Shown here piece by piece: positions 27,033 to 34,700 of a stretch of 64,000 nt of DNA. A program made the translations under genes and the position numbers. The number at the start of each line of letters is the position of its first letter. The first letter of the stretch is position 1. Source of the DNA: Rhodococcus sp. SBT000017 (lineage in GTDB: Bacteria > Actinomycetota > Actinomycetes > Mycobacteriales > Mycobacteriaceae). Where the stretch lies: the NCBI RefSeq assembly GCF_003688915.1, contig NZ_REFU01000001.1, positions 2,542,001-2,606,000 of the forward strand, given 5' to 3'. A model generated the notes under the pieces. That model was not told the DNA's origin, ran no database searches, and saw nothing but the letters and a program-made list of their open reading frames with translations.

Positions 27033-28591
27033 CCTCGCGTCCTCGACTCCGCGTTGCTCGCGTGGCGTTGGCTGCGGCCGCCACTGTGGCGGTCGTGGTC
27101 AATGCCACGTCGCCGGCGTTGGCTGCTCCGAGCGAATCGGGCACGGACCTCATCACAGGTCCGTGCCCGGCGCTGTTCGCCCTCGGCGTGCAAGGGACCG
27201 GGGAGTCCGCCCCCGATGCCGCGCCGACGACCGACACCGGGATGCTCTCGCAGGTCTTCATGCCTCTGCTCGCCAAAGCCGTATCCGGTGGTACCGAGCT
27301 CGCTGGGCGGGCGTACGTGCCGTACGACGCCGGGTTCGGCGGCGCGGTGCCCGGCGGCAACGTCCCCTACACACAGTCGGTCGAGCGTGCGGAGACCAGC
27401 ATCGACGCCATGGCTGCGGAGGTCGCTGCCGCATGCCCGGAAACGAAATTCACCGCCGCCGGCTACAGCCAGGGCGCTCACGCGGTCTCGACGTGGGCAC
27501 AGAAAGTCGGAGCCGGTCAGGGGTCGATTCCGGCCGCCAAGCTCGTCGGGGTCGCCACCTTCGGCGACCCGACTCGGGCCGTGGGTGCACCGCTGTTTCC
27601 CGGTGCACCAGGGCAGACGACCCCAAAGCCTGCACCGGGCACCGCAGGGACAGAGGTCTCGAAGATCGAGGCCCTCGACCAGAACGCGCCGACCGGTGGA
27701 GGTATCGCGCCCACGTCGGACACGGTGAGCAACTACGGCGCGTTGACCGGCCGGGTCGCGAGCTTCTGCCAGTCCGGAGATCTCGCGTGTGACGCACCGT
27801 CGGATTCGCCGATCCTGCGGGTGGTGACCAACATCGCCGGTCAGTCCGAGCTCTCGGCCGGTGACCCGGTTCGGTCCCTGTCCTCGGTCGCGGAAGCGTT
27901 GGCGATGACCTCGATCAAGACGGCAGTGACGGTGGTCAACGAGGACATCAAGGGAACGACGCTGGCGAACCTGTCGATCGCTCCGAAGAAGTCCCTGTCC
28001 GAGCGTCTCGCGGTGGCATCGGATCCCAATACCCCGCTACCGACTGCCGACCAGGCGATCTCGGCTCTGCTCAAGGTGGGGACGATCGGGTTCAACGCCG
28101 TGAAAACGGTCGCGAAAGAGATCCTGACGCCGGCGAATATCGCCGAACTCGCCACAGTCGGGATGTCCAACCCCGTCGCCGCGGTCGGGTTGCTCGGAAC
28201 CAAGCTCCTCGGCGCGGCCGCCAAGCTCGTTCCCCCGGCCACGACATCGCGGTTGACCAACCAGGCCTTCACCGCTGTCAAAGACAACATCACCGACAAC
28301 AAGGACCTGTTGAACCTGGCGACCCTGACGAAGTACTCGTCGACCATCGCTCAACACGGCTCCTACGGGTCGACACCGACCACCCCGACAGGTGAATCGG
28401 CGACGGCGTTCGTGACCGACTGGTTCGTCGCGCTTGCCAAGGACCTGGCTAACGGTTCGACCGATACGGGCGGCATCGACGCCGACCCCAGCTCCCCACT
28501 CCCGAGCACTGCGATCACCACCACCGCCGTCGTCACACCACCGGCCAGCAGCAGGCCGACCACGACGACCCCGGCCGCTCTGCCGAATTGA
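27020..28591 (+). CDS. Cutinase-family secreted protein with a large internal insertion
   Basis: A 523-residue exported serine hydrolase candidate. Signal peptide VALAAAATVAVVVNATSPALA, then the cutinase core: CPALFALGVQGTGES, the nucleophile motif AAGYSQGAHAVSTW and the acid-bearing FCQSGDLACD. In ordinary cutinases the catalytic His follows the Asp within about 15 residues; here the H-x-SYG motif (QHGSYGSTP) appears only some 190 residues later, so a long helical segment seems inserted between Asp and His. Starts 13 bp inside the previous gene (ATG at 27020). Likely helps conjugation machinery pass the lipid-rich envelope; inferred from position. Followed by a strong hairpin. Confidence 0.8.
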   Translation: MAPVTSRPRLRVARVALAAAATVAVVVNATSPALAAPSESGTDLITGPCPALFALGVQGTGESAPDAAPTTDTGMLSQVFMPLLAKAVSGGTELAGRAYVPYDAGFGGAVPGGNVPYTQSVERAETSIDAMAAEVAAACPETKFTAAGYSQGAHAVSTWAQKVGAGQGSIPAAKLVGVATFGDPTRAVGAPLFPGAPGQTTPKPAPGTAGTEVSKIEALDQNAPTGGGIAPTSDTVSNYGALTGRVASFCQSGDLACDAPSDSPILRVVTNIAGQSELSAGDPVRSLSSVAEALAMTSIKTAVTVVNEDIKGTTLANLSIAPKKSLSERLAVASDPNTPLPTADQAISALLKVGTIGFNAVKTVAKEILTPANIAELATVGMSNPVAAVGLLGTKLLGAAAKLVPPATTSRLTNQAFTAVKDNITDNKDLLNLATLTKYSSTIAQHGSYGSTPTTPTGESATAFVTDWFVALAKDLANGSTDTGGIDADPSSPLPSTAITTTAVVTPPASSRPTTTTPAALPN

Positions 28592-28597
28592 GAAAGC

Positions 28598-28626
28598 CCC
28601 TGGCGCACACCTGCTGTGCGCCAGGG
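28598..28626 (+). terminator. 12-bp perfect hairpin between cutinase and next gene
   Basis: CCCTGGCGCACA and TGTGCGCCAGGG pair perfectly around a five-base loop, seven bases after the cutinase stop and 23 before the next start. No T-run follows, so it may be an attenuator or mRNA-stability element splitting expression within the module. Confidence 0.55.
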
Positions 28627-28649
28627 ACTCTCGAAGACAGGAACCAAAG

Positions 28650-29426
28650 ATGATGACATACAACAACGAAGCATCGACCTCCCTCGACTCTTGGTTTCCA
28701 CCCTTCGATCCCCTCGACGCCACCCCGGTGGCTGATCCCACACCGCCACAGGACGTTCCAGCAGACAAGACCGATGACACCCGCTCCGCCGACGACGGGT
28801 CGCACTGGCTTCTCGCGCCCCCACAGCCCGTCTCGACCGATACCCCACGCCCCGCTCGACGCCGCCCCGTCAACGCCCGCGCGCTCGGCATCACCGCGGC
28901 GGCCGTCGCGATGACGATCGGTGTCGGAGCACTTGCGGTCTCTGCCTTCACCTCCGACCCGGACACCACGCCCGAGATCGAGGCCGTGTCGACCCCAGCC
29001 CCGACATCCGAGCTGCCCGCACCCACGACCACCACCGCTGCGCTCGCCCACTCCTGGTGCCCCGAATCGGTGACCGACGGCGTGGTGACCGGCGCGGGCC
29101 CAGGCGGTACCACCTCGGGAAGCGCAGCAATCCTGGCGTTCGAGCACGCCTACTACGTCGAACGCAGCGGCGCGGCCGCCCGCGAGATCCTCGCGCCGAA
29201 CGCGCAGTTGAAGTCTGCAACCGCCGACGAGCTCCAACGCGGCATCGACACCATTCCCGCCGGTACCGAGCACTGCGTGAGCATCCGGGCCGCCGCCCCG
29301 AACACCTACGCCGTGACCCTCGAACAGCGGTACAGCGACGGCACTCGCACCACGGACAAACAGACCATCAGCACCACCGACGCCGGTGGCCGCACCTTCA
29401 TCACCTCGATCGGAGCAGCACAGTGA
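28650..29426 (+). CDS. Membrane-anchored accessory protein of the conjugation module
   Basis: A 258-residue type II membrane protein. A cytoplasmic proline/aspartate-rich tail (residues 1-75) is followed by RPARRRPVNARALG and a single TM segment (ITAAAVAMTIGVGALAVSAF, about residues 87-106), a Thr/Pro linker and a C-terminal domain of about 120 residues with two Cys (HSWCPESV and GTEHCVSI) that could form a disulfide outside. The C-terminal domain (AILAFEHAYYVERSG) resembles NTF2-like folds seen in VirB8/TcpC-type proteins. Its TGA overlaps the GTG of the ATPase gene. Exact family not recognised. Confidence 0.65.
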   Translation: MMTYNNEASTSLDSWFPPFDPLDATPVADPTPPQDVPADKTDDTRSADDGSHWLLAPPQPVSTDTPRPARRRPVNARALGITAAAVAMTIGVGALAVSAFTSDPDTTPEIEAVSTPAPTSELPAPTTTTAALAHSWCPESVTDGVVTGAGPGGTTSGSAAILAFEHAYYVERSGAAAREILAPNAQLKSATADELQRGIDTIPAGTEHCVSIRAAAPNTYAVTLEQRYSDGTRTTDKQTISTTDAGGRTFITSIGAAQ

Positions 29427-30310
29427 CCGAAGAGCGCGCCGAATGGATGAGCGAATGGCTCACCCCGCCCCCAGAGAGTCCGTTACCCGACCCCGCGGAC
29501 CAGGGCGCACGGGTCCTTCCCCTACGTGCTCACCCCGAACCGGTGCCCGCCCCCGAACCGATACCACCGATGACTCTGGTCCTCGGTGCCTGCGGGGGCG
29601 CAGGAGCGAGCACGACAGCACTCGGACTGGGCAACGCATGGTCTGCCCGCGGCCACGACGTGGTCGTCGTCGACGCAACACCTGCAGGCGGTGATCTGGT
29701 CGAACGCGGCGCAGATTCCATGGTCAGCGACACCGTCATCGAAACCGCCTTCGACAGCTCCGACCCCGACAACGTGCCGGCCTCGGTCGCCGACTGCACC
29801 TCTGCGACCTCGGCAGGAGCACACATACTCGGGCGCGCCTGGCTGCAGTCGGCCGAGCCGGCATACCGGGGCATCGATCGCTACCTCCGCAGCCAAGTCG
29901 ATACCTCGATCTACGACCTCGGACACCGCGGGTTCGGCCGCGCCGCAGCCGATCCGCTGCGGTCCGAGCCCTGGGCGGCGATAGTCCTGGCCGTCCATGC
30001 CCGCGCCGATGCCGTCAATCGGATGCGCGCGGCACTGGAAACCATCCGCTACACCGCCACGGATGCAGGCCCACTGCGCACCATCATCGCGATATCCCAC
30101 CAGCTCCCGGGAACACCTGGAATCGACCTCAACGAACTCCGAAACCACCTGCACGGCAAAGTGTTCGCCGTCCTCGACATCCCCTACGACCCTCACCTGG
30201 CCACCGGGCTGCCGATTACGGCCGACGAGCTGAACCCAGCGACGTCCGCCGCCTACGAGCAGCTGCGGGCAAACACCGTCCGCGCTGCCGCCGGAGGGCA
30301 GGACCGGTGA
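29423..30310 (+). CDS. ParA/MinD-like ATPase
   Basis: A 295-residue protein starting at a GTG that overlaps the previous stop. A proline-rich N-terminal tail of 48 residues precedes the nucleotide-binding motif LVLGACGGAGASTTALGLG, a GGxGxST variant of the deviant Walker A that lacks the usual Lys. Walker A-prime-like DVVVVDATPAGGD and the IYDLGHRGFG segment follow. Such ATPases in actinobacterial conjugation clusters resemble septum-site or CpaE-like proteins that position the machinery. Without the signature Lys, ATP hydrolysis is doubtful. Translationally coupled at both ends. Confidence 0.7.
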   Translation: MTEERAEWMSEWLTPPPESPLPDPADQGARVLPLRAHPEPVPAPEPIPPMTLVLGACGGAGASTTALGLGNAWSARGHDVVVVDATPAGGDLVERGADSMVSDTVIETAFDSSDPDNVPASVADCTSATSAGAHILGRAWLQSAEPAYRGIDRYLRSQVDTSIYDLGHRGFGRAAADPLRSEPWAAIVLAVHARADAVNRMRAALETIRYTATDAGPLRTIIAISHQLPGTPGIDLNELRNHLHGKVFAVLDIPYDPHLATGLPITADELNPATSAAYEQLRANTVRAAAGGQDR

Positions 30311-30957
30311 GCATTCCCCACCTCGCGACCTCCAGCAACCAGACACCCCGCAAGTCGGGAGATCTCTCGATGCGCCTACCCGAACGCGAGCTCCCGATCT
30401 GGGACAGGCCGATACCACTACCGGATCGTTCCCCGTCCCCGATGCTCTGGCTGCTCGGCGCACACGGCGGCGCAGGCGTGAGCACCCTCGCCCACGTCCT
30501 CGCTCCCGCCGGCGACTGCGGTGACCGCTGGCCCGGCGGGTACGGAAAGCAAAGTCCCTACGTCGCGATCGTTGCCCGCGAGACCGTCTCGGGACTGGTC
30601 AAAGCAGGTGAACTGCTCCGTCAACACACCGCAGGCCACGGTGGACCCTCCACGATCATCGGCCTGATCACCGTGGCCGACCGACCGGGTCGAAAGCTGC
30701 CCAAACAGATCCAGCAGACCCGCGACGTGGTCACCGCACTCGTCGGCCGCGACTGGCGCATCGGCTGGATCGAGCAGTACCCACTCGCGCGAGATCCCAG
30801 CGGCCTGGCGGTCTGGTCACCGTTCGATCCGCAACCGGAGAAAAAGCGCAGTGCCACAGACGTTCCCGCCGACATCGCCACCGTCGGATCGGAACTACGC
30901 GAGGCCATCCTCCTCGACGTTCAACGCTCCACCACCCCGACAAAAGGAAAGCCATGA
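30307..30957 (+). CDS. DUF6668-family P-loop-like protein
   Basis: A 216-residue soluble protein that looks like a shortened relative of the ParA-like gene before it: WLLGAHGGAGVSTLAHVLAPAG at about residue 48 has the same GGxGxST loop. The remainder (IIGLITVADRPGRKLPKQIQQ, VGRDWRIGWIEQYPLARD) lacks further ATPase motifs. Named from its match in my memory to DUF6668 proteins of actinobacterial mobile elements. GTG start overlapping the previous gene; its stop overlaps the next ATG. Role in transfer unknown. Confidence 0.65.
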   Translation: MSIPHLATSSNQTPRKSGDLSMRLPERELPIWDRPIPLPDRSPSPMLWLLGAHGGAGVSTLAHVLAPAGDCGDRWPGGYGKQSPYVAIVARETVSGLVKAGELLRQHTAGHGGPSTIIGLITVADRPGRKLPKQIQQTRDVVTALVGRDWRIGWIEQYPLARDPSGLAVWSPFDPQPEKKRSATDVPADIATVGSELREAILLDVQRSTTPTKGKP

Positions 30958-31235
30958 TCCTGCACAGCCTGCACACCGGAATCGACATCCTCGCCCAGAT
31001 CGAGCTCACCCCCGAAGCGCCCCCGAAGTCCGACGGCTTCCTACGCCTGGGCCGCTGGCTCAGTTGGTTTGTCCTTCTCGCCGGGGTGTGTGCACTGGTC
31101 TACGGCGGCGGAAAATTCGGCTGGGAGAAGTACAACGGCGGGGCACTGGAATCGCCGAAGATCATTGTCGGTGCCCTGATCGGCGGTGTCATCGCCACCA
31201 GCGCCGGCACCATCATGACCAGCGTCGCCGGATGA
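30954..31235 (+). CDS. Small two-TM membrane protein, possibly pilin/VirB2-like
   Basis: A 93-residue protein with two hydrophobic helices (WLSWFVLLAGVCALVYGGG and IIVGALIGGVIATSAGTIMTS) joined by a short polar loop KFGWEKYNGG. Size and topology resemble VirB2/TrbC-type proteins, which in Gram-negative systems make the pilus and in Gram-positive systems a channel component. ATGA overlap with the upstream gene. Identification by topology and position only. Confidence 0.6.
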   Translation: MILHSLHTGIDILAQIELTPEAPPKSDGFLRLGRWLSWFVLLAGVCALVYGGGKFGWEKYNGGALESPKIIVGALIGGVIATSAGTIMTSVAG

Positions 31236-31245
31236 GCGTGCACAG

Positions 31246-31482
31246 GTGAAGACACCACCGACCGAGGTCACCGAACCATTGGTGCAGTTGCTGCAATACC
31301 TGCTCTGGTTCGCCTTCGCGATATTCACCATCCGATTGATCTGGGCCGCAGGACGTTTGGCCTACACCCGACGAGAGTCCCCCCACGAGACCGACGCCGC
31401 TCAATCGATCGTGGTCACGCTCATCTCGGCCGTGTTCGCCTCTGCCGCAACCGGTATCGCCGCAGCCCTGTTGACGTTCTGA
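31246..31482 (+). CDS. Second small two-TM membrane protein
   Basis: A 78-residue protein with hydrophobic helices LLQYLLWFAFAIFTIRLIWAA and IVVTLISAVFASAATGIAAAL separated by a charged loop (RRESPHETDAAQ). Same topology as the protein just upstream, ten bases away, and probably a partner in the transfer channel. No sequence family recognised. GTG start. Confidence 0.6.
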   Translation: MKTPPTEVTEPLVQLLQYLLWFAFAIFTIRLIWAAGRLAYTRRESPHETDAAQSIVVTLISAVFASAATGIAAALLTF

Positions 31483-31484
31483 CC

Positions 31485-32204
31485 ATGCGAGCGCCCCAGC
31501 ATCGCGTAACGAAAGAGGCATCTCCGACCATGACCGCATCCACACCCGACGACGGGGCACCCCGCATCCGCGGGGCACGAGCATGGATAGCCGTCGGGCT
31601 GCTCGCAGCGGCACTGGCCACGGCCTGCAGCTCCGGCGGCACCGAAGCCACCGATACGGCGGCTCCGACCACCTCGACGGCCCCGGATCCGTCCGCACCA
31701 CCGACCGGGGTGCGCTGGCAGGACTACCAAGGCATCGCACTGCCTGTCGGCGATCAGGGCCCGGCCCGCAATCCGGGAAGCGGCCCTGTCGGCGGATTCA
31801 CTCACGACCCGCAGGGTGCGGCCCTGGCAGCACTGCAACAGACCGTGCGGATCTCGGTCGCTCCCGACTACCAATGGCCATCGGTGGTCAATGCCGCGGT
31901 CGCTCCCGGACCTGCACGTGACTCGTTCGCCGTCAACCGGCAGCTGATCTCGATCACCGCACCCCCTGCCGCCGACGAGCGTCCCTCGATCGCCGGGTAC
32001 CGGATCACCGACTACACCGCCGAGCGGGCGGCTCTGACGATCTACACCACCTTCCCCGACGAATCGATCGCCGCATCCGACACCGCAGTTCTCTGGTCGG
32101 GCGAGGACTGGCGGCTACTGCTTCCCGAGCCCGGCGACACCACCGTCAGAGTGCGCTCGATCACCGAAGTACCGGCAGAGGCAACACCCTTGGAGAAATC
32201 GTGA
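31485..32204 (+). CDS. Anchored periplasmic conjugation protein (paralogue 1)
   Basis: A protein of up to 239 residues; an internal ATG at 31530 (MTASTPDD) gives a better N-terminus. A hydrophobic segment AWIAVGLLAAALATACSS could be a lipoprotein signal (LATAC lipobox) or a TM anchor. The exported part contains GVRWQDYQGIALPV and FTHDPQGAALAALQQ, shared with the next gene, so the two are paralogues. C-terminal IYTTFPDE and VLWSGEDWRLLLPEPGD give an NTF2/VirB8-like impression. Probably assembles on the outer face of the membrane. ATGA overlap with paralogue 2. Confidence 0.65.
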   Translation: MRAPQHRVTKEASPTMTASTPDDGAPRIRGARAWIAVGLLAAALATACSSGGTEATDTAAPTTSTAPDPSAPPTGVRWQDYQGIALPVGDQGPARNPGSGPVGGFTHDPQGAALAALQQTVRISVAPDYQWPSVVNAAVAPGPARDSFAVNRQLISITAPPAADERPSIAGYRITDYTAERAALTIYTTFPDESIAASDTAVLWSGEDWRLLLPEPGDTTVRVRSITEVPAEATPLEKS

Positions 32205-33073
32205 TGAGCACAGCCCCGCGACACAATCCCGTGCCGTCGTCCCCGGGTGACGACGGACAGGTCCTGGGCGGACGCCGGTGGACGCTGGTGCTGTCGGTGA
32301 TCGTGATCGTTCTCGTCGTCGTCGGCGGCACCGCGGCCGTCCTGATCAACCGCAGCGCCCGCGAGAGCGCCGCGTCGCAACCCGACACCGCCAGTCCCGC
32401 CGCGCCGCAGCCGACCCAGAGCAACCGCGCCGACTGGGGACTGCCCTACCTCGACGAACTCGGCTTCCGCGTCGAGGTGCCCCCGAACCCGAACGGCATC
32501 GCCCTCGACCAAGACCCCGGCTCTCGCCCCGATCCCAGCTCCGCCGACTACCAGAGCGCCCCGCCTGCCGGGGTGATCTGGCAGAAAGTGCAGAACTATC
32601 CCCTCCCGTTCTCCGCCTCCGACGGGCCCACCGCAGTCGACGGTGCCCTCGCCACCGGCTTCGCTCGAACCCCACAAGGCGCGGCCCTGGCGGGACTGCA
32701 GCTGGTGAACCGCAGCCAATCCACGTTCGAGGGTGCAGCGGCAGTGATGAGTACCCGAGCGGTCGCCTCGACCCCCGAGCTGCAGACCGAGCTCGACCGC
32801 AATCTCGCCAACGCCCAACGTCAGATCGCGGCCGGCAACACCGCGCCGCCGGCCAAGCCATTGTTTCGACAGGAGGCCTACCGCCTGACCTACTACTCCT
32901 CGGATTACGCGGTGATCGAATACGCCGGCAAGAACGTCTCCGGCAACGGCTGGACCACGGTGCCGATCGAGCTGCTCTGGCGCGGCGGCGACTGGTCCCT
33001 CAAGCTCGCCGAGGCGGGCAAGGTCGGCAACACCCCGACGTTGGCGGGGTGGACGCAATGGCCCGGCAAATGA
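32201..33073 (+). CDS. Anchored periplasmic conjugation protein (paralogue 2)
   Basis: A 290-residue type II membrane protein: cytoplasmic tail, TM helix TLVLSVIVIVLVVVGGTAAVL (about residues 29-49), Ser/Pro linker, then a domain with GVIWQKVQNYPLPF, FARTPQGAALAGLQL and LLWRGGDWSLKLAEAG that parallels paralogue 1 block by block. Here a normal TM anchor replaces the lipobox. Duplicated VirB8-like or DUF8175-like subunits in one operon suggest a hetero-oligomeric ring. Starts and ends with ATGA overlaps. Confidence 0.65.
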   Translation: MMSTAPRHNPVPSSPGDDGQVLGGRRWTLVLSVIVIVLVVVGGTAAVLINRSARESAASQPDTASPAAPQPTQSNRADWGLPYLDELGFRVEVPPNPNGIALDQDPGSRPDPSSADYQSAPPAGVIWQKVQNYPLPFSASDGPTAVDGALATGFARTPQGAALAGLQLVNRSQSTFEGAAAVMSTRAVASTPELQTELDRNLANAQRQIAAGNTAPPAKPLFRQEAYRLTYYSSDYAVIEYAGKNVSGNGWTTVPIELLWRGGDWSLKLAEAGKVGNTPTLAGWTQWPGK

Positions 33074-34635
33074 CGACCCTCGCCCTCCGGTACCTCCGGT
33101 CGACCGCAGTGGCACTGGTGATCGCGCTTGCGGTGATGCTGACCGGCAGTGCGATCGCGGCCGCGCAGCAACCCACCCCGGACGACACGGCACAGACGGA
33201 CTCGGCGCAGACCACCGCGTGCGACACCGCCGGCGACGTCGTCGGAGACGTATTGGGCACGCAGTTGCCGGTTATCGGCGATCTGATCGGCGGCGCGAGC
33301 GGCGCACTGTGCGCCGCCGATGGCAACCCCCTCGACGCAGCCAAAAACTTCGCCACCAGCCAGTTCGCGGAGATGTGGGAATCGCAGTTCGGGGAGATCG
33401 TGCAGTCGATCCTCACCGGCATGGCGCAAGTACTGACCATGGCGATGACCTGGTGGATCAAGATCCCGAACCCGGATCTGCAGAATTTCACTCCGCTGCA
33501 GACGATCTCGGAGTACACGGGCTGGATACAACTCGCACTGCTGGTCGCGACGATCATCTTCCTGGCCTTGCGTCTGGCGGCTGCGCGTCGTCACGCACTG
33601 CTCAACGAAGCCGAAGAAACCTATAAGGCCCTCTCCCGCACCGTCATTGCCGCCACGATGTTCTCCGTCGTCGTCGCCGCGGGAACCCGTGCCGGGGACG
33701 CGTTCTCGGACTGGCTGATCACCGATACCTCCAACCGTGACCCGGTGGGCATGGTCGACTCGATGCTCTCGATCAACTCCTACGGCAGCGCCACCCCGGG
33801 GCTGATGCTGATCATCGGATTTGTCGGACTTCTCGGCGCGATCGCGCAGGCAGTGATGCTCGTGGCCCGCCAGGTGCTTCTCATTGCCGCTGTCGCGGCC
33901 GCACCGCTCGCGGCCGCGGCCGGAGGTACCTCGGTCGGCTCACAGTCCTACGAGAAGATCGTGGCCTGGATCATTGCGTTCCTGCTCTTCAAGCCCGTCG
34001 GCGCACTGGTCTACGCGATGGCGTTCCTGACCGCACAGAACTCGGCGAACGTCACCGAGGGCGAGATCCCCGACATCGACCAGCTCCAACAATCGCTGTT
34101 GGGCATCGTCATGCTCACCATGGCCGCGGCGGTTCTGCCCGCGATGATGCGCCTGTTGGTGCCGGCGGTCGCGGCCGTCGGCTCGGGTGGATCCGGTGCC
34201 GCCGCAGCAGGAACAGCTCTGATGGCCGGAGCTGCGGTCGCCACGGGCGGAAAGTCCATGGCTGCAGGCAAAGCAGTCGGTGGCGGCAGCGCAGGCGCGG
34301 CAGCGTTCTCCGGAGGGGCCGGTGGTGCCGGACGACTCGCCGGCGGTGGCGGTGGTGGTGGTGGTGGTGGCGGCGGCGGCGGCGGAAGTCGCCCGAGCCC
34401 ACGACCGAACCTGACCCCACCCTCGCCAGGCGGTTCGCCGTCCTCGGCATCAGGCCGACAGAGTCAGAGCGCCAACGGATCTCGCGGAGGATCGGGCGGC
34501 GGATCGGGATCGAAGGCAGCCAAGGCGGTGGGGTCCGGAGCTGCGGGCGCAGGACGTTCGGCCGACGACCTCGCCGGTGGCCGAACCTCGAACAACAACA
34601 GCAGCAGCGGTAACCGACACGCGATACCGCGATGA
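33070..34635 (+). CDS. TrbL/VirB6-like polytopic channel protein
   Basis: A 521-residue membrane protein starting at the ATGA overlap (another ATG lies four codons upstream at 33058). Signal-like N-terminus VALVIALAVMLTGSAIAAA, an exported segment with two Cys, then five or six TM helices between residues 130 and 390 (for example WIQLALLVATIIFLALRLAA and GLMLIIGFVGLLGAIAQAV). The C-terminal 140 residues are glycine/serine-rich with a run of more than a dozen Gly, flexible and probably cytoplasmic. TrbL/VirB6 proteins form the inner-membrane channel of type IV secretion. Gly-run length may vary between strains. Confidence 0.75.
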   Translation: MTTLALRYLRSTAVALVIALAVMLTGSAIAAAQQPTPDDTAQTDSAQTTACDTAGDVVGDVLGTQLPVIGDLIGGASGALCAADGNPLDAAKNFATSQFAEMWESQFGEIVQSILTGMAQVLTMAMTWWIKIPNPDLQNFTPLQTISEYTGWIQLALLVATIIFLALRLAAARRHALLNEAEETYKALSRTVIAATMFSVVVAAGTRAGDAFSDWLITDTSNRDPVGMVDSMLSINSYGSATPGLMLIIGFVGLLGAIAQAVMLVARQVLLIAAVAAAPLAAAAGGTSVGSQSYEKIVAWIIAFLLFKPVGALVYAMAFLTAQNSANVTEGEIPDIDQLQQSLLGIVMLTMAAAVLPAMMRLLVPAVAAVGSGGSGAAAAGTALMAGAAVATGGKSMAAGKAVGGGSAGAAAFSGGAGGAGRLAGGGGGGGGGGGGGGGSRPSPRPNLTPPSPGGSPSSASGRQSQSANGSRGGSGGGSGSKAAKAVGSGAAGAGRSADDLAGGRTSNNNSSSGNRHAIPR

Positions 34636-34700
34636 CCACCCCGACATCGGCCACACCGGTTGTGGCGCAACGTGTTCTTTCCTATCCGAGGAGTGAGTAG

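Noticed and set aside
34340..34390. GGTGGT/GGCGGC run as a functional repeat or CRISPR-like array
   Set aside because: It is the poly-glycine coding tract of the TrbL-like protein; no spacers.
32278..34635. 785-codon frame suggesting a giant TrbL
   Set aside because: The part before 33058 is Arg/Pro-rich shadow of the preceding gene; TM protein starts at 33058 or 33070.
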